DNA from: Isoetes taiwanensis
Lineage: Eukaryota > Streptophyta > Lycopodiopsida > Isoetales > Isoetaceae
Length of the DNA: 64,000 nucleotides
Assembly: GCA_021234155.1 (NCBI GenBank)
Contig: JAJEKV010000002.1
Location: 32,727,645 to 32,791,644, forward strand
Reading direction: 5' to 3'
Below, piece by piece: positions 1 to 9,645 of this stretch; position 1 is the stretch's first letter, and each line of letters starts with the position of its first letter. A program made the translations under genes and the position numbers. The notes beneath the pieces were generated by a model. That model was given only the letters and a program-made list of their open reading frames with translations, did no database searches and was not told where the DNA came from.

Positions 1-275
1 AGCGCCTCAGGAAGTTGAGAAATTGGCTGAGAAGGCAGGAACAGATTTGTAGGGTGCTATGTGAGAAATGAGGGGTCTATTTATAGAAAAGGGAAAAACC
101 CTAATTTTTGGATGACTTGGAAAATTTCTGGGGTTGGGTAATTCTAGTCTATCTGAGGTCAAAATGGAAATTTGAAGGCTAGATCAAATGTTTGAACATG
201 GCTAGATTACCTAAAAGGTGTTATACAACAGGTTGAAGATGATTTGAACAAGTCTTGGTGAAGAAATGGTAGGAG

Positions 276-342
276 GTCTCACAGCTTGCGCCTCGCTCAA
301 AAACTAAAGTTTAGTTCTTCGACCAGGCGCGAGCTGTGAGAC
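276..342. repeat. 67-bp imperfect hairpin repeat, copy 1
   Basis: Arms GTCTCACAGCT and AGCTGTGAGAC close an imperfect inverted repeat whose inner part (gcgcct / aggcgc, then aactaaa / tttagtt) also pairs. Copies at 276, 476, 2157 and 2347 are nearly identical. This copy lies 3' of the H3-like ORF in element orientation. Confidence 0.85.
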
Positions 343-475
343 ATCAGTCCCATTTTGATCAAAACGTGTCCAATTGGGTAAACTAAGGGTGTAAAGATGA
401 TGGGCTCATCAAATCAGATAGAATGGACCCCTTATCTGGTCAATTTGGAGCTGTTTTGGGCAAGTTCTGGTCAAG

Positions 476-542
476 GTCTCACAGCTTGCGCCTCGCTCAA
501 AAACTAAAATTTAGTTTCTTGACCAGGCGCGAGCTGTGAGAC
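476..542. repeat. 67-bp imperfect hairpin repeat, copy 2
   Basis: Same hairpin as at 276-342, 200 bp further on. It differs by a few bases in the loop-proximal part. It is the inner of the two copies 3' of the H3-like ORF. Confidence 0.85.
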
Positions 543-686
543 ATCACGCCTTTCGGTCTGCAAATGCCCTATTTTGCTGAAATAAAAGCTAAAACTTATT
601 AACTTGTCCTACTTAATCAAGTTCAGGTAATTAAAGTACACAAAATTGCTCTATATTACAAAATTTTCAATTAGTTACAAAAAGTT

Positions 687-1945
687 CTAAGGCCGTTCTC
701 CCTTTATGCGGGTCGCAAGACTCATGTCTTGTCGCATGAGGGTTACTCGCTTATGCGTGAACAAAGGCAAGCTGTTGAATCTTCAAGTGTTGCACTATTT
801 TTGCTTCGCCGCTTCTCGCATTGCCGCCAGCCTCGTCGGCGTGACCTCAAGTCCGCTTCAGAAGTCTCGCATCACTTCTCGAACTAATCGAGCAAAGGGG
901 CACGGGGATTAGAAGACCGTAGGCTTATTTGGAAGTGCCTAATCTCCCTTAGCTCTCCTCTCCACCTCCTTTCTGTCAATCTTCTTCTTGGGTGGTGGCT
1001 TGGGAACCTTGGGCTTCGGTGGTGGCGGCTTTAAGGTCTGCTCCTTCGTTGGTCGCCCTCCCTCGATGATCCTAACCCTGTTTTCTTCATAGTACTTGCT
1101 GTAGGCCTCCCATTTCTTCATATAAGCCTCGTGCTCCCTCATCTTTCTTTCGTATATCTTTACTCTGTCGGTGACGTAAGCTTCACGGGCAGGTCGTGGC
1201 TGTTTCTTCCTATCCCACGGTACTTTCGGGGGCTTCGCGACTTGATTTTCTTTGGGGTTGCTCAGGTCTTTGGCCGCCGGGTACTACCTGTTCGTCACCT
1301 GGGGGTTTAGAAGAGCTTTCACCTCCACCATTGGGGTTGAAATCTTCGTCAGAAGAGTCGTCGGAGGGGTTCGGAGGTTCGTCGGCTTGCCGCTCTCTGA
1401 TGACGATCTTGGGGTTAGGCCTTTTCCTTGGTGGAACGTCCTTCAACTTCCTTGTGCCCTCCACGAACTTGCCCTTCGCCTTCTTCTTCTCCTCGGTCGC
1501 CTTCTGTTCCTCCTCTTCCCTTTTCCTCTTCTGTTCCCTCTTCTTCTCCCGGCGTTCATACTTCCTAATGAACCTCGCGAGATCTGCTTCCTCTCTTTGG
1601 TTCGGGTTTGCGCTGGTTCTCGTCCCCGAGGATCTCCGTGGCTGCATCAGAATGGTCTTCTGCTCTTTCCTGCTGCCTGATCTCCCGCTCTATCTCCTCG
1701 TATACCTCCCTTGTCTCCTCATCCATGGAGGTTGGTGATGTGGCCTCGTCCTGCTCCACCTGCTGATTGAAGACATCAATCAGATCGGATGTGTCCTGCT
1801 CTTCTGCGATGTCTTCCTCGCTCGAAGGCGAACGTCCCCCTCTCGCGAGCCTCTCACGAAGCATCTGCCGAATGACTTCAGTGTCGGTGGCGCTGGTGGT
1901 TTCGCCTGGCCGACGCTTCCTGGCGGTCTGTTTGGTTCGGGCCAT
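687..1945 (-). pseudogene. Histone H3-like fusion ORF of LTR element 1 (perfect H3 tail, decayed H3 core, frameshifted)
   Basis: The ATG at 1945 starts MARTKQTARK, identical to the first residues of histone H3, then leaves the H3 sequence (RRPGETT...). About 280 residues follow that are rich in E, K and R, with coiled-coil-like runs and a proline/lysine tract (PPPPKPKVPKPPPKKK). The reading frame must shift near 1600-1650, near 1230-1260 and near 950. After the last shift, 950-687 encodes H3 core blocks in order: LREIRHFQ (alpha-N), PFARLVREV (alpha-1), LAAMREAA (alpha-2), HKRVTLMRQD and RIKGERP followed by TAG at 687-689. In-frame stops also break the core. Canonical H3 ends GERA; both elements here end GERP. 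VTLMR recalls CENH3, but there is no CENH3-type loop-1 insertion that I can demonstrate. The total span of about 420 codons matches the ORF in element 2. Its role is unknown; chromatin binding or targeting is an inference. Confidence 0.85.
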
Positions 1946-2156
1946 GTTTTACGGATCGTCAATCGGATATAAGCGCCCAAAGATCGCCTAAGTGCGGGGG
2001 AGCGGATTTCTAGGACTGGGACGTGGAAATGAGGGGGGTCTACATCTATTTATAGCTTGGAAAGTTTTAGGTCAAAATTCAAGTTGCTCTATTTAACATG
2101 CTAAGGCACCTATTTAATTAAAATTTACACTTATTGCAGACTTTTTCTACCTATTG

Positions 2157-2222
2157 GTCTCACAGCTTGCGCCTCGCTCAAAAACCAAAGTTTAGTTTTT
2201 AGACCAGGCGCGAGCTGTGAGA
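2157..2222. repeat. 67-bp imperfect hairpin repeat, copy 3
   Basis: Same hairpin as at 276-342, here in the leader between the H3-like ORF start (1945) and the primer-binding site (2605). The last base pair of the stem is lost (GAGAT instead of GAGAC). Confidence 0.85.
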
Positions 2223-2346
2223 TCTCATTCATTTCTAGGTTATTTACGTAATTAAAACATGCTATTCTAATTATTTCCTATCTTAGAACTAGCCTTACCA
2301 CCTTACTTTTCTCAAATTCATCATGTTTTGGTGATCCTGGCTCGAT

Positions 2347-2413
2347 GTCTCACAGCTTGCGCCTCGCTCAAAAACTAAAATTTAGTTCTTCGACCAGGCG
2401 CGAGCTGTGAGAC
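2347..2413. repeat. 67-bp imperfect hairpin repeat, copy 4
   Basis: Fourth copy of the hairpin, 190 bp from copy 3. Two copies therefore flank the H3-like ORF on each side, spaced 190-200 bp within each pair. Confidence 0.85.
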
Positions 2414-2604
2414 CACCTCACTTGGAAAATTTTTTGGCTTATTCTTTTTAGTCTTATTAATTTCCAATTCACTTAATTGTTACTAGCTTAGCATAACTAC
2501 AAAAATGAGAAAAAAATTTCCCACTTTTCGAGGCTTGAGGATCCTATCAAGTTAGTACTACTGGGAGCATGGCCAGTGCTTTGCTCTTGGTCTCCAAGAA
2601 CATT

Positions 2605-2616
2605 GCTCTGATACCA
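2605..2616 (-). other. Primer-binding site for initiator tRNA-Met (element 1)
   Basis: The minus strand reads TGGTATCAGAGC one base after the LTR end, which is complementary to the 3' end of plant initiator tRNA-Met. This fixes the LTR at 2618-4184 as a 5' LTR and the element orientation as minus. Confidence 0.9.
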
Positions 2617-2617
2617 C

Positions 2618-4184
2618 TGTGACGTCCCCTACTCGCATACGGTGCCCGCACCGTATACAAACAGGAGTTCTTCCCTCATACCAGCTGCACACTGATATAA
2701 GGCCCTCCACATATCACTGCACCCGTGACGAGTCCCAGTGGGAAGAGTGAAGGTGTCATTCTACCCTGTCTCCCTCAGGGCCTACCTAGCTGCGGAAGCG
2801 TAAACATACATGTCAGTATACAACATAATCCTCCATCCACCCAGAAGGGTGGTGCATCATCATCTGCATACACAATGATCAGAACATCACATAGGAAATC
2901 CTACCCAAGGCTCAGACTTCAAGGGAATGACTGACGGCTTGGGTCTCCAGAGTTCCTTGCAGACAGAATTCATGGCAATGGATTTGGCTGGCATGAGAAC
3001 ATGGCATCGGGTTGTCCACTCCATCCGCCCCTCCTGTGCACACTTTGCAGAGTAGGCTGAAAAGTGTCGGGACCTGACTGTAGCCCGCCGGATGCATAGC
3101 CAAAGGGGCTATTCCTGGGTCTCATCCCCCCAGTTTCGATGGGGCAGGAAGGGATCACTCCCCCCAGAGATCTGCATGCTGACTCAAGGTGACTAGAGGC
3201 CACTGCCCGTATTCGACTGAACCCACTGGAAAGTGTACACCACTTCACGGGTGTCGAGTCCATGCCTTACCCGCACTCAGTGGTAAGCCATTAGACCTAG
3301 TCACGATGATCCCTGGTAGGCCTTACACACTAGAGGGATCATTTCAAGAGTCAGGACATGAACCTCCTTCTTAGCCAGTCTGGCCCCTTCACCCACAACC
3401 AGGTGTGGTTCTTGTACACAGGCCGAATCTACAGTGTGCTAGAGAGGCTATTCTAGGAGCATCAACTACACAGCTTCAGGGCCTCTACCCCCCTTCCCAA
3501 TACAAGGAGTTCACAGAAAAACATCGTCCATATACATCACAGAAGAACTAAAGAACTAGATCTAATCTATAACATAGAGTTAGGTTCTTTAGTTAGTGTC
3601 TGAGATCTAAAGATCTAGATAGCTGCTATGGGCAATTTAATAGTCTAAACTTACTGGTTCTATGACTAGAAGACGGTTGAAGCTATTAAATTGACCAAAT
3701 ACCTGATCCCTGGGTGGCTCCTCCTGACCTGAGTTCAACCATTCCGCTGAGCTGATCGAATTCAGGAAAACTGATGGTGCGATTCGCTTGGGCAGCGTCT
3801 GGGAGGCGGTTTTGGCTCCTGGGGCAGCCAAAACAGAGCTCTAAAACCCTATGGACGAAAACTAGCAAGTTAGGGTTTCCCTACCCTAAATAGACATGGG
3901 GTTAGGGCTAGGGTTTCCAATTATCCCTTTTTGGCATGTGGGATAATTGGAAAGGGCCCACTTGCCATTAATGGCTAGGTGGCAAAATACGCCTACATGG
4001 AAAAGTGTGCCCACATTAATGTGCATATGTGCACATTAATAACATGTGAACATACCTAGCAAGTTGCCCTTAGGGCTACTTACCTGGCTATCCGTCGGCG
4101 TACACGTCGGTCGGAGTGGCGTGTACGCGTGACGAGGCAGTACAATATACGTTCTGGGATCGTATACTGTGCTGGAACGTCACA
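2618..4184 (-). repeat. 5' LTR of element 1 (1567 bp)
   Basis: The boundaries are TGTGACG at 2618 and CGTCACA ending at 4184. Just inside the left end is a perfect inverted repeat, ATACGGTGC/GCACCGTAT (about 2637-2656), and a similar ATACG/CGTAT pair lies near the right end. Short blocks such as gttgtccactccatccgccc and gcggaagcgt are shared with the LTR at 9646-11327, while much of the rest differs. No ORF of note. Confidence 0.85.
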
Positions 4185-4197
4185 AAGAGGCGGGGCG

Positions 4198-5118
4198 CTA
4201 GTACTGGTTTCGTGGTGCGTCCTCTTCAAGGCTCAATGCCTTAGCCTCAGCCTCAGCAACTGATTTCGGGCCTATGGCCTTAACCATTCGTTTAATTAAT
4301 GGGGCCAAACCTTCTATATAGCCCTCCACCACCCTCTTTTCATTCATTCCTGGCACATACAGCCTCAAGCGCATGAATTCATCAGTGTAGGCCTGAACTG
4401 ACATACCCTTCTGCTCTAACCTGTAGAAAGTCTGAATCTGTTGGCATTTGTGCGCACGGGGCACATAATGCGACTTAAAAGCTTTGGCAAACTTTTTGAA
4501 CTTGCATCTGCTTCTGTCCAGATGCTTGGCTCGAGCATAGCCCTTCCACCAAATACGAGCAGCTCCTGTAAGGTTTGTGGTGGCAACCTTTCCTGTATCC
4601 TTTTCTGTCATGCCATAGGATTTTCCAAACTCCTTCATCTCGTCCAACCAGGACTCTGCATTCAGCCCGCCTCTAGATTTCCCATCAAACTGGGCCAGTT
4701 TTCTATTTTTCCATATACTGGTTATGGCCGTGTCAACCGTCTTACGGTACTCCTTGTCCCGGCACTTTGCATGGTCACCAGATGATACAGACGACTCAGA
4801 GGACACAGAAGTGGCCGATTGTGAGGACGTGGCACTATCGTTAGAGGAACTCCGACGACGTTTGGAACGGTGCCTCCTTAGTGCGGGTACAGGGCCCGGT
4901 TCAGGTTGAGGTGGCTGCTGTGGTGGAGGACTTGGCGGTAACGGAGGTAACTCCGGCCCATCTTCCTGCGTATGCTGCGGTGGGTTGGCATTCAACACAT
5001 AAGCTTGCAGCTCCACTAACTGCCGCTTGATCAACAGGAGTTCATGTTCAGGCGTTAATCTGCTAGCACCTGAGGGTGTCTGCCACGAGGCGTTACGTGC
5101 ACCGTCTATATTGACCAT
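4198..5118 (-). CDS. Gag polyprotein, Gypsy type (element 2)
   Basis: An uninterrupted 306-codon ORF with an ATG start (MVNIDGARN). The N-terminal third is low-complexity: prolines around residues 55-80, then an Arg/Ser-rich patch. The C-terminal half has the pattern of the Retrotrans_gag capsid domain: WLDEMKEFGKSYGM, GAARIWWKGY, FKKFAKAFKSHYVP and SVQAYTDEFMRL, in that order. This domain forms the particle that packages element RNA. There is no zinc knuckle; the frame stops 14 bp before the LTR of element 1, so the C-terminus may be natural or cut by that insertion. It is the only well-preserved retroelement ORF in this part of the window. Confidence 0.85.
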   Translation of the reverse strand: MVNIDGARNASWQTPSGASRLTPEHELLLIKRQLVELQAYVLNANPPQHTQEDGPELPPLPPSPPPQQPPQPEPGPVPALRRHRSKRRRSSSNDSATSSQSATSVSSESSVSSGDHAKCRDKEYRKTVDTAITSIWKNRKLAQFDGKSRGGLNAESWLDEMKEFGKSYGMTEKDTGKVATTNLTGAARIWWKGYARAKHLDRSRCKFKKFAKAFKSHYVPRAHKCQQIQTFYRLEQKGMSVQAYTDEFMRLRLYVPGMNEKRVVEGYIEGLAPLIKRMVKAIGPKSVAEAEAKALSLEEDAPRNQY

Positions 5119-5605
5119 AAGAAGGTATAAAGAGAGTTATTGTGATATCACGGGTCACAAAGAAGATTAGTTTAAGTAATGCTAGGAAATAATAATAAAG
5201 ACCATAGAAGAGAAGAAAAGATCTTTATTATTGAGTGAAAGTAGCAGTTACATCAGAGTTATATCCTTAGCAAGACTTAGGGTCATAATGTACAAAAAGT
5301 AGTGATTAAAACATATTTTAGCCATAAGGCTGTACATTCAACAACTCTTAGTGAACACATACTTAGCCATAAAAGAAAAACTGAAGAGATTAAGACTAGG
5401 GCTGCGCAAAAGGGTAGAGGATGGAATAGCGGACGCTTTCCCGTACGGCCCTTACTACCTTATAGCGAGCCCATGCCTGGATAATGACATGCTGGTAGTC
5501 CAAGGTGGGACTAATGATGAAGAGATTAAAAAGATCTCGTAGCGCAAAGAAAATCTGCCATAAATGGTCGTTAGCATCGGCATAAGCTTTATGCCTCGTC
5601 ATCTC

Positions 5606-5884
5606 CTAGTAATCCCAAGTTCGTCGAAGAGTTTGTTGCAGATGTTCGAAGGCACGTTCTCGGAGAATATTGACTATCTCTAATCCGTTGGCTGGATCAT
5701 AGGGTTCTCTTTCCACAACGAGTTCCCCTTCTTCGGAGTCATCATCTCGATCTGGATACTCGCCATATCGTGGGCCATAGTCTTGGTCGGGAGGTCCTGG
5801 GTCATCCCTTCGTATGTCATTGGTGATTCGTTCCTCGATCTCTGCGAGATCATAGTCTGCAAGACGACAAGAATGAATATACAA
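5606..5884 (-). CDS. Hypothetical acidic ORF of element 2
   Basis: A 92-codon frame rich in D, E and R (for example RDDDSEEGELVVE), lying between the gag and the other extra ORFs of element 2. I do not recognise a domain. It has the same base composition and strand as its neighbours, and is likely part of a longer decayed ORF of the element and not an independent gene. Confidence 0.35.
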   Translation of the reverse strand: MYIHSCRLADYDLAEIEERITNDIRRDDPGPPDQDYGPRYGEYPDRDDDSEEGELVVEREPYDPANGLEIVNILRERAFEHLQQTLRRTWDY

Positions 5885-6079
5885 TGTGGAACAGTTTCCT
5901 ATACTCTAAACTTTAATAGATACAAGGAAGTATCATGGAAGAAAAACAATTTAATTGTATTCAATAATACAATAATCATAATTAAGAAAATGGCACATAT
6001 ATTGTAGGATGGCTAAGAAAAAAAATGCCAAGTCAAAATTTACAACTATACGCAGTACAAGATGCGTAATAAAAAATGT

Positions 6080-6814
6080 CTAAGAACTAGGGTTCTTCTC
6101 TTCGTCCATAGGCTGAGGAGGTGGTGGCGGCGGTCGATGACGTAACAAAGTCACCCCTGGGTCTACTGTGGCAGCTGCAATGGAGGCAACCTCTGGCGGG
6201 TAGGCGGCAGCCAATGGGGCTGCCGTAAGGAGTTTCATACTCATCCAGGGTGCAATATCCTGCCCCAATGTAGTCAGGGCAAGATCCCGTCGAACGAGTA
6301 CGTAAGTAAGCGTACGATAGGGAAGCTTCTTGTGCCCTGCCAATGTGGAAAGAGCACGGAGGGTCCACCATGAAGCCTCGGCCTCTGGCCCTAAGTCCCG
6401 GGCTACAAAAAGGACTTGCCCCTGCCGAAAAGCTGATAGGAAGAAGCGGGTGAGGTGATTCCCCAACACCTTCCATTGCGGGGTCTCCGACGTGGCAACC
6501 TACTTATCTAAGTCCATAGGGACTTCTTCTTCCTTGAGTTCCTCCTGCTCTTCCTTCAAATGAGCAGGGTTATGGTATAGATCCTCTCCCTCCTCATCCG
6601 AACCGGAGGGAACTTCGACCATATTAATATTTGGGACATGAGGCCCCATAGCTGTAAAGGCATCCGGTGAAGGCTGGGATGGTGGATCCTGTAACACCAG
6701 TTCCCGAAGCCGTAATAAGGTTTCGGCCGGCTCTATGGTCTCCTGATGAAATTGGAGTAGCTGTTGTACCTCCTGGGGAAGGTCAATAGGAGTAAAGTCA
6801 ATGAAATCATCCAT
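6080..6814 (-). pseudogene. Hypothetical ORF of element 2 (two in-frame segments split by a stop)
   Basis: From an ATG at 6814 (MDDFIDFTPIDLP) the frame runs to a TAG at 6500-6502 and then continues open in the same frame to 6080, ending in a proline run (PPPPPPQP). The first segment is acidic (GSDEEGEDLY, EEQEELKEEEVPMD). The second looks globular, with alternating hydrophobic helices. I do not recognise the product. Extra ORFs of unknown function are known in some large plant Gypsy elements, but usually not several in a row. Confidence 0.4.
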
Positions 6815-6898
6815 ACAGTACTCTGCTAACTCATAGAGTACATGGTCCTTAAGGCCGGGCGCTTAAAACCCGCCACCATGTGATAAGTCCAGATGATA

Positions 6899-7528
6899 TC
6901 ATCCAAGAGAAGATACTCTTGCCCTTGGTGATACACAACCGAAGGGGCGCCTAGCTTGGGACAAGCGTGCAGATTGTTCTCGACGTGGTGGCATCTCCTC
7001 TGCCAACTGCTTCCAACGGACGAAGTCACCCATGCCTATGTGCTCATCCTCTTCCTCCTCGGAAGACTCGGGAAGTTTGCCTTTCTCTGCCGGCAATGTC
7101 TCATCCTCAACATACTGATCCATGAGGATGGCTAGGGCAAAGGCAACTTCAAGATATTGTCGCCCCTGGTGCTGAACAACCGGGCACCGCTACTCCCATC
7201 TAAGCTTGCCCTTCAGCACATCATATGCGTGGGTGTCACCCCCTAGCATATCTCGGACTACATCCCGTTCTAGATACAACTGGAGAGGTTCCCCAAAAGG
7301 AGTACACAGAGGGAGCATCTCCTCTGTGTAAAACTGTAGGAATTCGGCATAATCTGGGTGCCGCTGCATATTAGAGATGAGGTCGAGGCGCTGGCATAGA
7401 AAGGGCTGTAAAAGGTCAAAGGGCACCTGTGGATCCCAATGCTCTCCATCCTGGTACCATGCAAGTAGATCGGTGGCAGCCATGGGCGTTGGAAGAGAGG
7501 AGGGAGGAAGATAAACAGATATAGACAA
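6899..7528 (-). pseudogene. Hypothetical ORFs of element 2 (broken)
   Basis: A 112-codon frame from 7528 to a stop at 7190 is followed by a second open stretch 7123-6899 with an acidic run (SSEEEEDE) and MGDFVRWKQLAEEMP. The phrases VQHQGRQYLEV (just after 7190) and VYHQGQEYLLLDD (near 6930) resemble each other, which hints at an internal duplication. No domain recognised. Confidence 0.35.
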
Positions 7529-7711
7529 GTGACAATGAAACCTTAGAGATCCTTTTAAATCCCCCCCCGCCCCTTCCTTTTTTTTTTTTTTTTTAAAGGT
7601 GATTTATTTACGCTGACGTCAGCATTTTCGTACATAATACAAGAACAAAAATGTAGATTTTTATTTAATATAACAAAAAAATAGTTACAACGCAGACATT
7701 CTCAAAACCCA

Positions 7712-8979
7712 CTAAGGGCGCTCTCCCCGAATCCTGCGGGCCAGGGCCAAATCCTTTGGCATTATAGTGACTCTCTTTGCGTGGATAGCGCAAAGGTTTG
7801 CATCACCAAAAAGTGCCACCAAGTAGGCTTTTGCAGCCTCTTGAAGTGCTAGAATGGCAAAAGTCTGGAAGCGGAGGTCGGTTTTGAATTCTTGGGCTAT
7901 CTCCCGAACCAACCTTTGAAAAGGCAGCTTCCGTATCAGAAGTTGTGTGGTCTTCTGGAACTTACGGATCTCCCGTAAGGCCACGGTGCTGGGTCTAAAC
8001 TGGTGGGGCTTCCTCGGGGGAGCAGGGTTAGGAGTCGGGCCCCTTTGCCGTGGTATCGTCTTGCCCCCAACGACAAGATGGGGCCTGGAAGCATCCGCCC
8101 GCTCCTGCCTCCGGCTAGAACTCGCATTCTTCCCAATAGCTCCGACAGTCTTCAACTTCTCCTTGTACTGACTGCCGGACTTATGGGCTACAGCTTTTCT
8201 CCGGTGTTTAATGGGCGTCCTGTCCGTCTGGTTTGGCCCCTGCTCAGTCTCTGGTCCCCCATTACCCTGCTGGTCCTGCTGCTCTTGTCGGGCCTTCTCC
8301 TCTCGTTCCCGTTGGAGTCTTTCCTGTTCCTCCCGGAACTCTCGAGCCCTCCTGAGGTCGTCTTCAACCTCAGCATATCGTCTTTCTACAATGCGGTGAA
8401 GGAGTTCAGCGTGGTATCGATTGGGTTGCTGGCTCATATCAATCTGGATCGTCGTCAAATAATCCAGACTGATGTCAGGAATCTCTCCCCACATGAAGCT
8501 CTGGGAAGCTTCATGCCACTCATATGGGGGAAGCTCGATTGCCCTTCCATCAATGACGGCGACTCCATCTCCTAAATACCTATATTCTCGACCTCGGGCC
8601 GCCGTATCGACTCGTGCCACCTCCCTGCGGTCATCCTCCCTGGCCAAGTTCCGGATACGGTCGTCCTCTGTTCTTATGTCCTCCTCCTCAGTGTGTCCCT
8701 CACATTCAGGAGGGTAAAATTTAATCAACATTATAACCAAATCAAGTTGCTCAACTATGGTATAAGGAAGCTGTCGGAGATTCAACCTAACCAAAAACGG
8801 CTCCGAGTAATGATATATATTGGATAGGGTATCCTAGCGTCGTTAGCAAATCTGAGTACCAACTCATCCAGAAGTATGTCAATCAAGGCAGGGTCAGTAG
8901 CCATATGCTGTGCGATTAAGGCATAAATCTGGGCTATGGTGAGGGTAGCGGGGTCCACGGTACTCTTTTTGGTGGCCAT
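7712..8979 (-). pseudogene. Histone H3-like fusion ORF of LTR element 2 (near-intact H3 core, one frameshift)
   Basis: The ATG at 8979 starts MATKKSTVDP. A one-base frameshift near 8815-8835 joins this to a long frame that runs to a TAG at 7712-7714. The middle is charged and coiled-coil-like (residues about 180-240 of the long frame rich in E, R and Q), followed by basic, proline-rich linkers. The last ~100 residues are an H3 core: [73 protein letters not shown] and RIRGERP. Known H3 landmarks (alpha-N, three fold helices, [14 protein letters not shown]) are all present and unbroken. The LALQEAA block is closer to plant H3.3 than to H3.1. There is no intron, as expected for a retroelement or a captured cDNA. 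It occupies the first position after the primer site, upstream of gag. Function unknown; incorporation into or binding of nucleosomes is inference. Confidence 0.9.
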
Positions 8980-9631
8980 AACTATGGCGCTGAGGTCTAA
9001 GGCGGCAGGCAGTGAGGCGCTTGCGGTTAGGAAGATGATAGGGGAGGTGCTAGGGGTAGAGGAGGCGGTAGGAAAAAAAACCAAGGCGAAAGGGCAAGAT
9101 CGGGTCCGGTAGCTATGGCGGGCGTCAGACCTAGCGGGCGGAGGCGCTATAAAACAAGGAAGGGGTAAAAAGTTAACGGCCGCCTAACCCTTAAATTTCA
9201 AAAGTTTTTTTTTTTTTTTAAATATTAATACGGCGGAAATACGCGCGAATATACGGTCGGGCGCCGACAGCATTATACGCGTTCCTACCACGACTGCAAG
9301 TCGATGAAAAGCAAGCGGCGCCCGGGTTGACTTTCGGGGCCTCTCCTTGGCCTTTTTCTGCCTGCTGATGACCCTCCTAGGGTATTTGGGATATGCCCGA
9401 TCCATTGGAACCACTTTCACCTTCATCTGAGCTACCCACAAGAAGTTATGGCCCTTCCAACTCGAGTCCTCCAGTCGCCCTAAAGAAAATTTACAATCTA
9501 TTACATCAACCTAGCATAAAACCAAACAGCAAAAGGAGCTAAACAATCACACTAGCTTAAGCTCTCACCTAACTACCGAACTAACGAGTTAGGGTTTGGT
9601 CAGTGCTATGATTTCGAGTAAGCGAAATCAC

Positions 9632-9644
9632 GGCTCTGATACCA
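9632..9644 (-). other. Primer-binding site for initiator tRNA-Met (element 2)
   Basis: The minus strand reads TGGTATCAGAGCC one base after the LTR, a 13-base match to the complement of the tRNA-iMet 3' end. It sets the element orientation. Confidence 0.9.
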
Positions 9645-9645
9645 C

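Larger units (their letters stand above)
1..4184 (-). mobile_element. LTR retroelement 1 carrying a histone-H3-derived ORF (left part outside window)
   Basis: Read on the minus strand, this is a 5' LTR (4184-2618), a primer-binding site (2616-2605), a leader with two hairpins, an ORF of about 420 codons built from histone H3 pieces (1945-687), and two more hairpins. The element continues past the window start, so its pol genes and 3' LTR are not visible. The LTR termini TGTGACG/CGTCACA are the same as those of element 2, but the LTRs are clearly diverged, so these are two members of one superfamily and not the two ends of one element. Its outer edge at 4184/4185 abuts the gag region of element 2. 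This is best read as a nested insertion into element 2, with 5-bp flank AAGAG to be matched outside the window. The ORF is frameshifted, so this copy is not coding-competent for it. Confidence 0.8.

Noticed and set aside
1196-1738. Plus-strand open frames (142-180 codons) opposite the H3-fusion ORF
   Set aside because: They are antisense shadows of the charged minus-strand ORF; composition is leucine/serine/phenylalanine-rich as expected from reading GAG/AAG codons backwards.
8003-8575. 190-codon plus-strand frame opposite the H3-fusion ORF of element 2
   Set aside because: Antisense to the well-supported minus-strand ORF with the H3 core; no motif of its own.
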